DNA of 64,000 nt, taken from the NCBI GenBank assembly GCA_028877215.1, contig JAPPFJ010000009.1:1-64000 (forward strand), read 5' to 3'. This stretch comes from Gemmatimonadota bacterium (lineage in GTDB: Bacteria; Latescibacterota; UBA2968; GCA-2709665). The notes beneath the pieces are model-generated. The model searched no databases. It was given only the letters and a program-made list of their open reading frames with translations, and had not been told where the DNA came from. How positions within the stretch are numbered: the first letter of the stretch is position 1; each line of letters opens with the position of its first letter. Below, in pieces: positions 52,219 to 61,645 of the stretch. The position numbers and the translations under genes are program-made.

Positions 52219-54543
52219 CTACACCAGCACCGGGCCGTTGTTGTCGGACCAGTTCATCTTGATCCGATCCACTTCTCCGTCGGGATGGACAATTCGCACG
52301 TTCCAGACGTCGCCGCGGCGGGCGATCCTCGACGTGACGCCCGCGCTGACGCCGTCCGTGAAGGGCACGAGGGCGTAGCCTGTACGGAAGGGCAGCGACG
52401 TCCGTTTCCTGTAGATGACGACGGGCGCTGGAACGTCCTGCTCGCTGATGGCAAGCCATCCCTGTACCGGATCGTTCCGGCCGCAGACGATGCGGGGCGT
52501 CATTCTGACGAGGGGGAGGACTTCCAGGTTTGGCGGATGCATGCGCCCGGTCCGGACGGCGCGGCTTTCCGGGTCGATCAGCACGCGGTAGGGCATGAAG
52601 TGGAAGAGCGCCTCGTAAGTGCGGCGGCCTTCGCCCGTGAGTTCGTCGAAGATGAGAAAGTAATCCGGCTTGACGAACATCACAACCCGGCGGTGAGAGA
52701 CGGACGCGTCCAACCCGGCATACCCGGCGTCGTACGTGGCGATGGCCACGTCGGAGCGCTCGTCGGAGCGCCAGACCGTTTTGTCGCGGGCGGATTCAAC
52801 CCATTCCGCGACGGTGCGTGCCCCGCGGTTCTGCCCGCAGCCGTCCACCAGGACCGTGTTGTGCGCTTCGGTTGTCTTATAGAACGAGGTCCAGGCGTTC
52901 GGATAATACGAGGCGATTCCGGGGTCCACGATGAAGGGCAGACCGTGGGCGTGGAGGTCGAAAGAGAGCATATCTTCGTGCTGGTGGAATCGGCCGTACG
53001 GACCTCCTTCGAACAGGAGGTAGCGGGCGTCTCGGTCCCATCCGCTGCGCATCACGAAGTACCCGGAGTCCCGGTGGGCGATGGATGTATATTCCGGCGG
53101 GCTGCCTTCTTCTCCCTCCGTGCCGATCCAGGTGGCGGATTCGCTGTCGAGAATGGCGCCCGGCCCCGCGAGCGCGCCGCCGAATTTTCCGTCCAGGCTG
53201 CCGGCGTCGGAAATGGAGGGAAAGGTGAAATCGGGCCGGTTGACGGAGACGCACCAGTCGTACATGCGCCGGATGCCGGCTTCCAGCTCAGGATCCAGGG
53301 ACCGGCCGAACTTTCCTGCCACTTTATATGCATCAAGGAACCAGGAAGCGATCGAGATCTGATAACCCGGCGTGAGTTCGTATGAGGCGCCATCCTGAAA
53401 GACCTGGATGTCCATGTCGTCGATAAGCCGCTGGCAGGCGGCCTCGTACCAGGCTTCGGAGTCCTTGAATTCGGGAAAGGAGCAGGCTGTGGCAAGCAGA
53501 GACCTGCCTTCCGATATGGTTTTGTTGGAGGGCGGGAAGGACTCGAATCTCAGGAGGTAGACTATATGTTCGTAGATGGATTTGAGCAGGTCCACGATGG
53601 TCCTGTCTTCGGTTTCAGGACAATCGCAGAGTTCGGTGAACGCGTCGACCAGCGTGTTGAACGCCCGCATGCTCACGATCAGCGAATGCCCCCAGGCCAG
53701 GCCGCCCGCGCGGACGCCGAAGGGAACCGGCGTTTTGCGCATCCAGTCGCACAGGATGGACTCGATGCCTTTCGCGTATTTGGGGTCCCGGGTCTTTGCC
53801 CAGGCGCGTTCGAGGGCCTTGAAATAGTAAAACGCATGGATGATGATGGACCACTCGATATATCCGTAAGGATTTGCGTCCCAGTCCACGCCGTCGGGCC
53901 AGTGGTGGTCCATGATGTAACCGGCGAGGATACGGTCCGCCTCTTCGATATTTGCATCGGACCCCGGATCGGATGTCGTGTGCCGCCTGTTGTACGTGCT
54001 GGAACGGAAATGCGACGCGATCGCCGAAAGCCGGGCTTCGGTGTCGGTTGCCCGCGCCGCGGCTTCGAGCCCCGGATGGTTCAGATCAATGGCGGCGATG
54101 AGGGCGTCGTCCGTCATTCGCGGTCCCGTGACGATGCGGCGCTGGACCAGGCGGATATTCCGGACGCGGCTTCCGGGCGGAACGTGGATTTCGCCCGAGG
54201 ACATTTCGCCCCACCCCGCCGTCGGGATTCCGGCGGTATAAAAACACTCCGCGGGGAACCGGAACTCGCGCCAGCCCCGCCAGATGTTGCCGCCGCGAGG
54301 GGAGACGATGGCATTGAACCAATAGCCGTCGTCCTGGCTCATACCTTCGGTACGATGCCCCGAGGTGAGCGTGCATCGGATCTGGTCGTCCACACCTTCC
54401 GGCAGGAAGATTTCGGCGCGGATCTCGTTGGCCAGGCCCCAGTCGCCGACATCCATCGGCAGACCGGCGCGTTCAACCTGCCCGGCGGTTGAGAGCGTCC
54501 ATTCTGAGACAATGACGTCGTCTTCGAACATGGTCAGGTCCAT
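52219..54543 (-). CDS. Heparinase II/III family polysaccharide lyase-like protein
   Basis: A 774-residue protein of the heparinase II/III or alginate/oligoalginate lyase group, which degrades uronic-acid polysaccharides. An N-terminal beta domain (about 1-140) precedes an alpha/alpha toroid (about 150-440; SFPPSNKTISEGRSLL and YELTPGYQISIA supply the Asn and Tyr candidates) and a C-terminal beta sheet domain (GRFHQHEDMLSFDLHAHG with the His candidate, then IVDPGIASYYP). No signal peptide is visible, so its location is uncertain. GGAGG precedes the ATG, directly after repeat R1 copy d. Confidence 0.88.
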   Translation of the reverse strand: MDLTMFEDDVIVSEWTLSTAGQVERAGLPMDVGDWGLANEIRAEIFLPEGVDDQIRCTLTSGHRTEGMSQDDGYWFNAIVSPRGGNIWRGWREFRFPAECFYTAGIPTAGWGEMSSGEIHVPPGSRVRNIRLVQRRIVTGPRMTDDALIAAIDLNHPGLEAAARATDTEARLSAIASHFRSSTYNRRHTTSDPGSDANIEEADRILAGYIMDHHWPDGVDWDANPYGYIEWSIIIHAFYYFKALERAWAKTRDPKYAKGIESILCDWMRKTPVPFGVRAGGLAWGHSLIVSMRAFNTLVDAFTELCDCPETEDRTIVDLLKSIYEHIVYLLRFESFPPSNKTISEGRSLLATACSFPEFKDSEAWYEAACQRLIDDMDIQVFQDGASYELTPGYQISIASWFLDAYKVAGKFGRSLDPELEAGIRRMYDWCVSVNRPDFTFPSISDAGSLDGKFGGALAGPGAILDSESATWIGTEGEEGSPPEYTSIAHRDSGYFVMRSGWDRDARYLLFEGGPYGRFHQHEDMLSFDLHAHGLPFIVDPGIASYYPNAWTSFYKTTEAHNTVLVDGCGQNRGARTVAEWVESARDKTVWRSDERSDVAIATYDAGYAGLDASVSHRRVVMFVKPDYFLIFDELTGEGRRTYEALFHFMPYRVLIDPESRAVRTGRMHPPNLEVLPLVRMTPRIVCGRNDPVQGWLAISEQDVPAPVVIYRKRTSLPFRTGYALVPFTDGVSAGVTSRIARRGDVWNVRIVHPDGEVDRIKMNWSDNNGPVLV

Positions 54544-54561
54544 GTCGCCTCCTTTCGATTA

Positions 54562-54694
54562 AGAAGCTGTTTTAAAACTCCCAGCGGTCTTCGCGCGGCT
54601 GCGCTTGCTCGCCTCTCTTAGGCGAATTTGCCCGCCTTGACCGACACATTTTCGCGCGCGCTCGGGACTCGCCGGGAATTTTAAGACAACTTCT
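54562..54694 (-). repeat. Repeat R1, copy d, leader of the heparinase-like gene
   Basis: Read leftwards it matches copy b: AGAAGTTGTCTTAAAATT at the far end, then GAGTCCCGAGCGCG, CGGTCAAGGCGGGC, GCAGCCGCGCGAAGACCGC and TTTTAAAACAGCTTCT, ending 18 bases before the ATG at 54543. The middle differs from copy b. Confidence 0.85.
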
Positions 54695-54834
54695 AAGACA
54701 ATTTACGAAATGGGGAATGGGGGTTCAAGAATCATCGCGCATGCCGTAGAGAGCCCGCTTCCTTTCTTGTCGCCGACCGCATTAGGGCTTGCGGATCGCC
54801 GGTCACGTGTATTTCTTATCGATTGTCACGAAGA

Positions 54835-54990
54835 AGCGGGTAGACGGTAGAAGAAATGTGGGGAGACGTTAGAGGGTAGACGGTAGAAGAAATCCTTGCT
54901 GGCTGATTCATTCCTTTTTGCCTCCAGCACGAAAAGGAACGTTATAAGGCAGGTAATCTCTCCCGTCTCCCCTCTTACGTCTTACCGGTT
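54835..54990 (+). repeat. Repeat R4, copy d
   Basis: Contains a duplicated GGGTAGACGGTAGAAGAAAT, then TTGCCTCCAGCACGAAAAGG, AAGGCAGGTAATCTCTCCCG and a terminal CTCTTACGTCTTACCGG. It is the clearest full copy together with the one at 58325. Confidence 0.8.
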
Positions 54991-55007
54991 TTGGCTGTTC
55001 GATTGGT

Positions 55008-55041
55008 CTCCCCTTTGTGTCTTTGTGGCTTCGTGTGAGTC
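55008..55041. repeat. Repeat R8, copy b
   Basis: CCCCTTTGTGTCTTTGTGGC followed by TTCGTGTGAGTC. It is related to 4183-4224 and ends about 25 bases before the next start codon. Confidence 0.55.
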
Positions 55042-55065
55042 AGGCGTTTTTTGACTGGAGCGCTA

Positions 55066-56262
55066 ATGGGTATTCGCCTCGGAATCTGTGGCACCGGAGC
55101 ATTTGCGAACTCGTTCATCCCGCTGTTCAAGGCGCATCCGGACGTCGACCACCTGGTGCTGTGCGACCTGGACGCGGAGAAGCTGGCGGAGAAATCATCG
55201 CAGTTCGGTGTGCCGGACACGTATCCGTCGCTAAATGCGCTGTGCATTTCCGACGTGGACGCGATTGCGATCATTACGCAGCACCATCTGCACGGACCGC
55301 AGGCGGTCCAGGCGTTGCGGAGCGGCAAGCACGTGTATTCCGCGGTGCCGTCAGCCGTGACGCTGGATGAAATCTCCGAGCTTGTGAAGGCGGTGGAAGA
55401 GACCGGGTTGATCTACATGATCGGGGAGACGAGCTACTATTATCCGTGCACCATCTATTGTCGGGACCGCTTCAGGAAGGGAGACTTCGGACATATCGTG
55501 TACGGGGAGGCGGAATACTACCACGATTATTCTCATGGGCTTTATGCGGTTTCGCAGTGGCGTCACGGTGAGGAATGGAAACGGTATTTCGGGTCGCCGC
55601 CTCTGCATTATCCCACGCACTCGACCAGCATGATCGTGTCTGTCACCGGGGCGCACGCCACGCACGTGAGCGGAATGGGCTTCGTGGACCGCCACGAGGA
55701 CAATCTGTATGCGAGCGAAGACAATGTCTGGAAGAACCCGTTCAGCAACCAGACCATGTTGTGCAAGATGTCGGATGGGAGTATGGCGCGGTTCAACGAA
55801 TTCAGGAGGATCGGACATCCGGGTACGGTGGGTATGAGCCTGTACGGAACGGACGCCGGATACGAGGAGCAGGTGCGAGGACAGGTGTGGATCACCAAGG
55901 ACCGGAAAACGTGCATGGATCTGACCGCGGAATTGTCATGTGAAGGCGTCCTGGCCGCTCCGGCCGACGATCCGATGGGCGCGGTTACGGGGGACGACGG
56001 CACGCACCAGGGGGTGTCGCCGGTGCATCCCGTGCATCTGCTGCCGAGGGAGTTCATCGGCCTGGGGAACGGGCACAAGGGTGCGCACCAGTTCCTCGTG
56101 CACGATTTCGTGACGGCGTGTGTGACGGCGGAAACGCCGCCCAACAACGTCTGGCAGGCGGCGCGGTACCTGGTTCCGGGGCTGGTGGCGCACGAGTCCG
56201 CGATGAGCGGCGGTGCGCAAATGGAAGTGCCGGATTTCGGGGAGGGGTCCGGAGCGTCCTGA
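55066..56262 (+). CDS. Gfo/Idh/MocA family oxidoreductase
   Basis: A 398-residue NAD(P)-dependent dehydrogenase of the glucose-fructose oxidoreductase/inositol dehydrogenase type. The Rossmann motif is LGICGTGAFANSFIP (5-19), followed by DAIAIITQHHLHGPQAVQAL and KHVYSAVP. The common EKP motif that carries the catalytic lysine in many members is replaced by VPSAV here, while YGEAEYYHDY begins the substrate domain. I chose the ATG at 55066 with GGAG five bases upstream. Relatives act on sugars, inositols and uronic acids, which fits the neighbouring lyase. Confidence 0.88.
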   Translation: MGIRLGICGTGAFANSFIPLFKAHPDVDHLVLCDLDAEKLAEKSSQFGVPDTYPSLNALCISDVDAIAIITQHHLHGPQAVQALRSGKHVYSAVPSAVTLDEISELVKAVEETGLIYMIGETSYYYPCTIYCRDRFRKGDFGHIVYGEAEYYHDYSHGLYAVSQWRHGEEWKRYFGSPPLHYPTHSTSMIVSVTGAHATHVSGMGFVDRHEDNLYASEDNVWKNPFSNQTMLCKMSDGSMARFNEFRRIGHPGTVGMSLYGTDAGYEEQVRGQVWITKDRKTCMDLTAELSCEGVLAAPADDPMGAVTGDDGTHQGVSPVHPVHLLPREFIGLGNGHKGAHQFLVHDFVTACVTAETPPNNVWQAARYLVPGLVAHESAMSGGAQMEVPDFGEGSGAS

Positions 56263-56348
56263 GAAGAAAGGCGCGATAGGCGGGACGTGCAAGGGATTGA
56301 ATGAGGCGCAGGTTCGTTTTACTTGGCCGCAAATTCGGGAGATACTAA

Positions 56349-56666
56349 GTGATTAAGCGAGTTTCTGGAGAGGGATGGGCGTTTGTATCCGACGACGTGC
56401 CTGACTCTGACATGGAACCTCTGGTCTCACGCGCGCCGGAGGAGCAGCAGATCCGGATTCGGCTGGAGAAACGGAAGCGCGGCAAGGTCGTAACGCTGGC
56501 AGAAGGTCTCGTGCTTGTGAAGGGGGATATGAAGGACCTGGCGCGCGCCTTGAGAGCGGCCTGCGGAACGGGGGGGACGATTCGGGGGGAGGCGATCGAG
56601 TTGCAGGGAGATTGCCGGCAAAGGGCCCGTGACTGGCTGGTGGAAAACGGCTGGGGAGTTCGATGA
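56349..56666 (+). CDS. SUI1/YciH-like translation factor
   Basis: A 105-residue protein with the SUI1/eIF1 fold in its C-terminal half: IRLEKRKRGKVVTLAEGLVL, then LARALRAACGTGGTIRGEAI and ELQGDCRQRARDWL. Bacterial members (YciH) resemble eIF1 and may tune start-site selection; their role is not settled. It starts with GTG at 56349 with GGGAG upstream. It lies between the Gfo/Idh gene and an FAD oxidoreductase on the same strand with no obvious pathway link. Confidence 0.88.
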   Translation: MIKRVSGEGWAFVSDDVPDSDMEPLVSRAPEEQQIRIRLEKRKRGKVVTLAEGLVLVKGDMKDLARALRAACGTGGTIRGEAIELQGDCRQRARDWLVENGWGVR

Positions 56667-56726
56667 CCAACCAGTGTGCCGATCACTGACTGGTAACAGC
56701 GAAATACACATAGAGGAGGATTAACC

Positions 56727-58265
56727 ATGTCCACTGTAGATTGCGACGCGCTGATCCTGGGCGGCGGACACAACGGGCTGGTTGCGGCGTCCTACCTGGC
56801 GGATGCGGGAATGGACGTGCTGTTGCTGGAACGCAGGGACCTCCTGGGCGGCGCCTGTGCAACCGAGGAACTCTTTCCGGGCTACCGTTTTTCGTCCTGC
56901 TCCTACATCTGCCACCTGCTGCAGGACAAGGTGATCGACGAGTTGGCCCTGCGGGAGCACGGGTTCGACGTCTTTCACCTGGACCCTTCCCGGTTCCAGC
57001 CCTTCCCCGACGGCTCAGCGCTCCGCCTCTGGGACGACGTGGAACGCAGCCAGAAGGAGCTTGCCCGATTCTCACGGAAAGACGCGGAGGCCTATCCGGA
57101 ATGGCTCGCTTTCTGGGAACGGGCAGCAAACATCATCTATCCGTATTTTCTGACGCCGCCGCCTACGCTGGGGGCGATCGCCTCTCGGCTCGAGGGCACG
57201 CCCGACGAGGGGTTTCTGGACCGCATGCTTACGACCAGCATGACCGACCTCGTGACGGAGTTCTTCGAGTCCCACGAGGCCCAGGGCGCATTCATCCAGG
57301 CGCAGGACGCGGGAGACCCGGCGGCGCCGGGCAGCGCGTGGTGTTACGCGTACATCAAATGCGGTACGTTCGGCCGGCCGGAGAACGTGGGTATCGTCAA
57401 GGGCGGGATGGGCGGAATTGCCAATGCCCTCGCGAGGGCTGCGCGGTCTCGAGATGCGGTCTTGCAGACGGGAGCGGAGGTTCAGCAGATCCTCCTGGAA
57501 GAGGGACGGGCCTGCGGCGTGACGCTTGCCGACGGGACGGAGATCCGCAGCCGGATTGTGGTTTCCAACGCCGATCCCAAGCGTACGTTTCTGAAGCTGC
57601 TGCCGCCCGGGACGCTGGATGCGCGATTCCTTGCAAAGGCCAATCGTCTGAAGACCAGGACGGCCTACCTTAAATTCCACGCGGCGCTCTCTGGCCTTCC
57701 GGACTTCGCGAGGGGCGAATCCGGATTCGATCCGCGCTGGATGGCTGAAATCAAGATCTGTCCGTCCATCGACTATTTCGCCCGCGCCTGGGACGAGGCC
57801 AGGCGTGGGGACCCCGCCACGGAACCCGTATTGGAAGTGCAGATTCCATCTGTCTACGACGACTCGATGGCGCCCCCCGGCCACCACGTCATGTCCGTCT
57901 GGGCGCTCTATGCGCCCGTGCGCCCGCGCGACGGCACCTGGGCAGAGAGACGAGAAGAGGTGGGTGAGCGCATGATCGATTCACTGTCGACCTATGCGCC
58001 GAACCTCCGGGACATTCTGGTGGACTGGTCGCTGTTCACGCCCTATGACCTGGAGGAAAGGGTGGGCCTCACCGACGGCAATATCCGGCACCTTGACATC
58101 GTACCGGACCAGTTCCTGGCGCAACGCCCCCTCGGCGGTTGGTCGCGCTACACGACCCCTGTCCGGAATCTGTATCTCTGCGGCGCGGGAACCCATCCGG
58201 GCGGCGAGGTGACCGGCGCCCCGGGGCACAACGCCGCGAAGGCCATCCTGGAAGATTGGGGATAG
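56727..58265 (+). CDS. FAD-dependent oxidoreductase (phytoene desaturase/PYROXD2-like)
   Basis: A 512-residue flavoprotein. The N-terminal dinucleotide-binding motif is LILGGGHNGLVAASYLADAG, followed by VLLLERRDLLGGACATEE. The C-terminal FAD motif is NLYLCGAGTHPGGEVTGAPG. The whole fits the carotenoid-desaturase/PYROXD2-like branch of the amine-oxidase superfamily. No carotenoid-pathway genes are adjacent, so the substrate is unknown. A strong GAGGAGG precedes the ATG. Confidence 0.9.
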   Translation: MSTVDCDALILGGGHNGLVAASYLADAGMDVLLLERRDLLGGACATEELFPGYRFSSCSYICHLLQDKVIDELALREHGFDVFHLDPSRFQPFPDGSALRLWDDVERSQKELARFSRKDAEAYPEWLAFWERAANIIYPYFLTPPPTLGAIASRLEGTPDEGFLDRMLTTSMTDLVTEFFESHEAQGAFIQAQDAGDPAAPGSAWCYAYIKCGTFGRPENVGIVKGGMGGIANALARAARSRDAVLQTGAEVQQILLEEGRACGVTLADGTEIRSRIVVSNADPKRTFLKLLPPGTLDARFLAKANRLKTRTAYLKFHAALSGLPDFARGESGFDPRWMAEIKICPSIDYFARAWDEARRGDPATEPVLEVQIPSVYDDSMAPPGHHVMSVWALYAPVRPRDGTWAERREEVGERMIDSLSTYAPNLRDILVDWSLFTPYDLEERVGLTDGNIRHLDIVPDQFLAQRPLGGWSRYTTPVRNLYLCGAGTHPGGEVTGAPGHNAAKAILEDWG

Positions 58266-58609
58266 CGCGCGAGTCAACCAGGATTCGTATGTTTTTCGGG
58301 ACCTCTCTCCCCGGTCCCTCAGAAGCGGGTAGACGGGAGACGGAAGAGGGGGAGAAAACCGGGTAGACGGGAGACGTAAGACGGGAGAAGATATCTTTGC
58401 CCGCTAATTTAACCCTCCTTGCCTCCGGCACGAAAAGAAGCCTCACAAGGCAGGTAATCTCTACCCTCGACCGGCTCCCGTCTACCCGGTTTTGGTCTAC
58501 CCTCTACCCGCATTCATGTTCTTGGTGGCCAATTTGACTGTTGTTTTTTTTCGAATTGAGATTAAGGTTTAGTACTCACCAATCCGTCAACCAGATGGCA
58601 TGTTGGAGA
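58266..58609. other. Convergent intergenic region with repeat R4
   Basis: 344 bases between two converging genes. Most is repeat R4 copy e; the remainder (58513-58609) includes a T8 run near 58545 that could end rightward transcription, but without a convincing stem. No gene is seen. Confidence 0.6.
58325..58512 (+). repeat. Repeat R4, copy e (longest)
   Basis: GCGGGTAGACGGGAGACGG opens the element and a second GGGTAGACGGGAGACGTAAG follows. The middle has TTGCCTCCGGCACGAAAAG and CACAAGGCAGGTAATCTC, and the end is CGTCTACCCGGTTTTGG followed by CTACCCTCTACCCGC. The ends are complementary to the start. Confidence 0.8.
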
Positions 58610-59953
58610 TCAGAACCGGAGGGTGAATACGGTTCCTTCATCGGGCGTGGATTGAACGCTGATGGCGCCGCGATGCTGGCGCATGATCTGCCGGCAAAGC
58701 GATAGCCCAATGCCCGATCCCTCCTGTCTGGTCGTGAAGAAGGGGATGAAGATGCGGTCCTGCACCTCGTCGAGGATGCCAGGGCCGTTATCCTGTACGC
58801 GGATGAGAACGCGCCCCCTTCGGTCCAGGGCCGCGTTAAGGTCGATACGTGGCTGATCTCGCCCGGCCAGGGCTTCCGCCGCGTTCCTCACGAGATTGAT
58901 GAGCGCCTGCTCCACGAGGTTGGGGTCGGCGGTGACTTCCAGAGTCTCGGGTTCGACCCCCGTGCGCAGGGCGATGCCTGCCGATTCGCACTCTGGATTC
59001 ATGAGGGACGCAACGCGGTCGAAGAGTCCGGCGACGGGACAGATCTGGAAGTCGGGCCGGGGTATCCGCGTGAGCTGGCGGTAGGTGTCCACGAACTGCT
59101 GCAGGCCTTCGCTCCGCGACTGTATGGTCTTGAGCGCGGCGCTCACGTCTGCCGCGGTCTGCTGATCCAGAGGGGACTGGCGACCGGATTCGGGAAAGTG
59201 GCCGCGTACCGTCGAGGCCAGAGATGAAATGGGCGTGATCGAATTCATGATTTCGTGGATGAGCACCCGAATGAGTTTCTGCCACGCCTCCATTTCCTGC
59301 TCTTCCAGCTCGCTCTGGATGTCCTGTACCGACGCCAGGATGAACGATTCGCCGCGCATGCGAATCTCGGTGGCGTGGATGATGATCTGAAGGAGTTCGT
59401 CCTCGTCCTGGACCTTGACCAGGGTCCTGTCGCCCGGTCCCAGCGCGAGAAGCGTTTCGGAAAGGGTCTCGCTCACCGGCTCGAGCTCCCGCACGTTGTG
59501 GATGTGGGGTCGCCGAAGCAGGCGCTGGGCAGCGGTGTTCATCAGCTCGATGCGTCCGTCTGATCCGTAACACACCAGTCCCACGCCCACGTGCTGGACC
59601 ACGGTCTGCAGGTATTGGAAGTTCTCCTCTTTTTCCGCGCGCGTCCTCCGGAAGGCGTTCAGCACCTCGTTGAACGCCTCTTTCAGGTCGTCGAAAGCGG
59701 ACCCGAGTCCGCGGCCGCTGAAAGACTGGGAGAAGTCTTCGTACCGGATGGCCTGAAGGAACCGCGTCAGATCCCGGTTGGTGCGTTCCACGTAGTGGAT
59801 GAGGGCATAGGCCTGGTAGAGCGTGATGCCGGCCAGGATGAGGACGGTGGTATAGTAGCTCGTCTCGAAGAGGACGTACACAAGGGCGCAGATCGTGGCG
59901 CACAGAAAGGCCACCCGCACGATGCAGAGCGTTCGGAAGTGTCTATAGACCAT
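58610..59953 (-). CDS. Membrane sensor histidine kinase (NtrY-like)
   Basis: A 447-residue two-component kinase. Two membrane helices (about 8-30 and 33-52) flank a very short extracytoplasmic loop, followed by a HAMP-like helix pair, a PAS domain (about 110-215, GLVCYGSDGRIELMNTAAQRL), the H box VLIHEIMNSITP (His233), N box NLVRNAAEAL and G boxes DNGPGIL and GSGIGLSLCRQI. I start it at the ATG at 59953 overlapping the regulator gene by 11 bases. The tiny loop suggests it senses a membrane or cytoplasmic signal. Confidence 0.9.
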   Translation of the reverse strand: MVYRHFRTLCIVRVAFLCATICALVYVLFETSYYTTVLILAGITLYQAYALIHYVERTNRDLTRFLQAIRYEDFSQSFSGRGLGSAFDDLKEAFNEVLNAFRRTRAEKEENFQYLQTVVQHVGVGLVCYGSDGRIELMNTAAQRLLRRPHIHNVRELEPVSETLSETLLALGPGDRTLVKVQDEDELLQIIIHATEIRMRGESFILASVQDIQSELEEQEMEAWQKLIRVLIHEIMNSITPISSLASTVRGHFPESGRQSPLDQQTAADVSAALKTIQSRSEGLQQFVDTYRQLTRIPRPDFQICPVAGLFDRVASLMNPECESAGIALRTGVEPETLEVTADPNLVEQALINLVRNAAEALAGRDQPRIDLNAALDRRGRVLIRVQDNGPGILDEVQDRIFIPFFTTRQEGSGIGLSLCRQIMRQHRGAISVQSTPDEGTVFTLRF

Positions 59954-61319
59954 ATTTTTCCAGCCTGCGGTAGAGTGCACTGCGCGTGATGCCCAGTTCC
60001 CGGGCCGTGTGGCTGATGTTGCCCTCGTGCTTCTCGATGGCTTTGCGGATCGCGGTCTTCTCGATGCGTTCGAGGTTGAAGTCTTCGCAGTGAATGTGGT
60101 CGCCCGGGGCGGTTTCCGGCGTGCTGAGCGGAAAGTCCGACGGCTGCAGCGTTCCGTTTTCGTTCATGATCACCGCACGTTCGATGGCGTGCTGCAGTTC
60201 GCGGACGTTTCCGGGCCAGGGATACCCCTTGAGTTTTTCCAGCGTGCGGGGATGCAGGCCGATGCGTGGTTTCTTGTATTTTCTGCAGTACCTGTCCAGG
60301 AAGCTGCCGATGAGAAGCGGCATGTCTTCGCGGCGTTCCCTGAGCGGTGGCAGACTGATTTCAACCGTGTTGACGCGATAGAGCAGGTCCTGGCGGAACT
60401 CGTTCCGCGCGGCCAGTTCGTGGATGGGCGTATTGGTGGCGCAGACGAGCCGGATATCGATGGGGACGGGCTTGTTGGTGCCCAGGCGAAAAACCGTCCG
60501 CTTCTCAAGGACGGTGAGCAGCTTTGCCTGAAGCGGCAGTGAGAGGTTGCCGATCTCATCCAGGAACAGCGTCCCGCCCGAAGCCGTTTCAAACCGCCCC
60601 GCGCGGTCTTCCCTGGCGTCTGTAAAGGCGCCTTTTTTGTGCCCGAAAAGCTCGCTCTCGAAGAGGGTTTCGGGTACGGCGCCGAGGTCGACGTGGATGA
60701 AGACCTGATCCGTGCGGCCGGAATGGCGGTGGAGGGCGCGGGCGACCGCGTCTTTGCCCGTCCCGTTGTCACCCAGGACAAGCACGTTGGCGTCGGTGGC
60801 GGCGACCTTCCGGATGGTCTCGAAAACGTTGCGCATTACAGGAGAGACCGCCACGATTCCGGGAAACTGCCTGTCCAGATCGGCGTGGAGCTGCCGCTGG
60901 CGGGAGCGCAGCCGGAAGACGTCGAGCCGCGAACGGCGGAGCTTGGCTGCCGAGGACAGCGTGGCCAGCAGTTTCTCGTTCTGCCAGGGCTTGAGGACAA
61001 AGTCCGTGGCGCCTTCCCGTATGGCCTTCACGGCCGTGTTGACGTCGCCGAACGCCGTGATCAGGACCACCACGGCGGACGGATCCAGCTCCAGGATCCT
61101 GCCGAGCCAGTGAAATCCTTCCCTGCCCGAGGTGGCGTCCTGGGCGAAATTCATATCCAGAAGGATCACGTCATACGCGTCGTTCTGCATCAGTTCGGGA
61201 ATGCGCTCGGGATCGGCTTCGGTATCCACCCGCCCGGCGTGCTGCTTGAGAAAAAGCTGCGCGGCCAGCAGCACGTCGCGGTCGTCGTCGACAATGAGGA
61301 TTTTGTCAAATGTGTTCAT
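59943..61319 (-). CDS. Sigma-54-dependent response regulator (NtrC family)
   Basis: A 458-residue activator of sigma-54 promoters. The receiver domain has phosphoacceptor Asp55 (VILLDMNF). The AAA+ domain has Walker A GDNGTGKD (183-190) and Walker [10 protein letters not shown]; its sigma-54-contact loop reads GAFTDA where GAFTGA is usual, a variant also seen in related regulators. The C-terminal Fis-type HTH is [20 protein letters not shown]. It is cotranscribed with the overlapping kinase gene and divergent from the permease gene, which has a sigma-54 promoter. Confidence 0.93.
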   Translation of the reverse strand: MNTFDKILIVDDDRDVLLAAQLFLKQHAGRVDTEADPERIPELMQNDAYDVILLDMNFAQDATSGREGFHWLGRILELDPSAVVVLITAFGDVNTAVKAIREGATDFVLKPWQNEKLLATLSSAAKLRRSRLDVFRLRSRQRQLHADLDRQFPGIVAVSPVMRNVFETIRKVAATDANVLVLGDNGTGKDAVARALHRHSGRTDQVFIHVDLGAVPETLFESELFGHKKGAFTDAREDRAGRFETASGGTLFLDEIGNLSLPLQAKLLTVLEKRTVFRLGTNKPVPIDIRLVCATNTPIHELAARNEFRQDLLYRVNTVEISLPPLRERREDMPLLIGSFLDRYCRKYKKPRIGLHPRTLEKLKGYPWPGNVRELQHAIERAVIMNENGTLQPSDFPLSTPETAPGDHIHCEDFNLERIEKTAIRKAIEKHEGNISHTARELGITRSALYRRLEKYGL

Positions 61320-61528
61320 GGAAGCCTCTGTCGTTCAGGCATGGAAAGGCCGCAGGTACCCGGCTAGCTGGAGCTCGAAGAGGTAGATAGGCCAATCCTG
61401 CCGGCAATTGCCCAGTCCTTTGAGACGCATTTTTCGTGCCAATACGCCTCCTGGATCGAATTCACACACAACCATAATGATCACAGAGACTTAGCCTGTC
61501 AAGCGGTTCGAGGACCGGCGCCGCCCAT

Positions 61529-61567
61529 GTGTCCATTTTCGCACACTGCTGTATCATTATCGAACAC
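61529..61567 (+). promoter_or_regulatory. Tandem enhancer-like sites for the NtrC-type activator
   Basis: CATTTTCGCACAC (61534-61546) and CATTATCGAACAC (61555-61567) agree at 11 of 13 positions and are 21 bp apart, two helical turns. The first also forms an imperfect dyad GTGTCC-N6-GCACAC (61529-61546). They lie about 65-100 bases upstream of the sigma-54 promoter, a usual distance for upstream activator sites. Confidence 0.55.
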
Positions 61568-61629
61568 CCAGAGGTTGGCGTTTCCATCGACGCAGCGCTA
61601 AATGCCTGTAAAATCGGGCGAAATCCACA

Positions 61630-61645
61630 TGGCACGCCCGTTGCT
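61630..61645 (+). promoter_or_regulatory. Sigma-54 promoter
   Basis: TGGCACG-CCCG-TTGCT matches the -24/-12 consensus TGGCACG-N4-TTGCW completely. It points toward the permease gene at 62012 and lies next to the sigma-54 activator gene. Transcription would start near 61657, giving a long leader of about 355 bases. Confidence 0.8.

Larger units (their letters stand above)
54544..55065. other. Repeat-filled divergent intergenic region
   Basis: 522 bases between the leftward heparinase gene and the rightward Gfo/Idh gene. It contains repeat R1 copy d, about 140 bases with nothing recognisable (54695-54834), repeat R4 copy d and repeat R8 copy b. No gene is supported. Confidence 0.7.

Noticed and set aside
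58536..58560. T8 run as a terminator for the FAD oxidoreductase
   Set aside because: Only a four-base stem (TTGG/CCAA) lies nearby; too weak to call.
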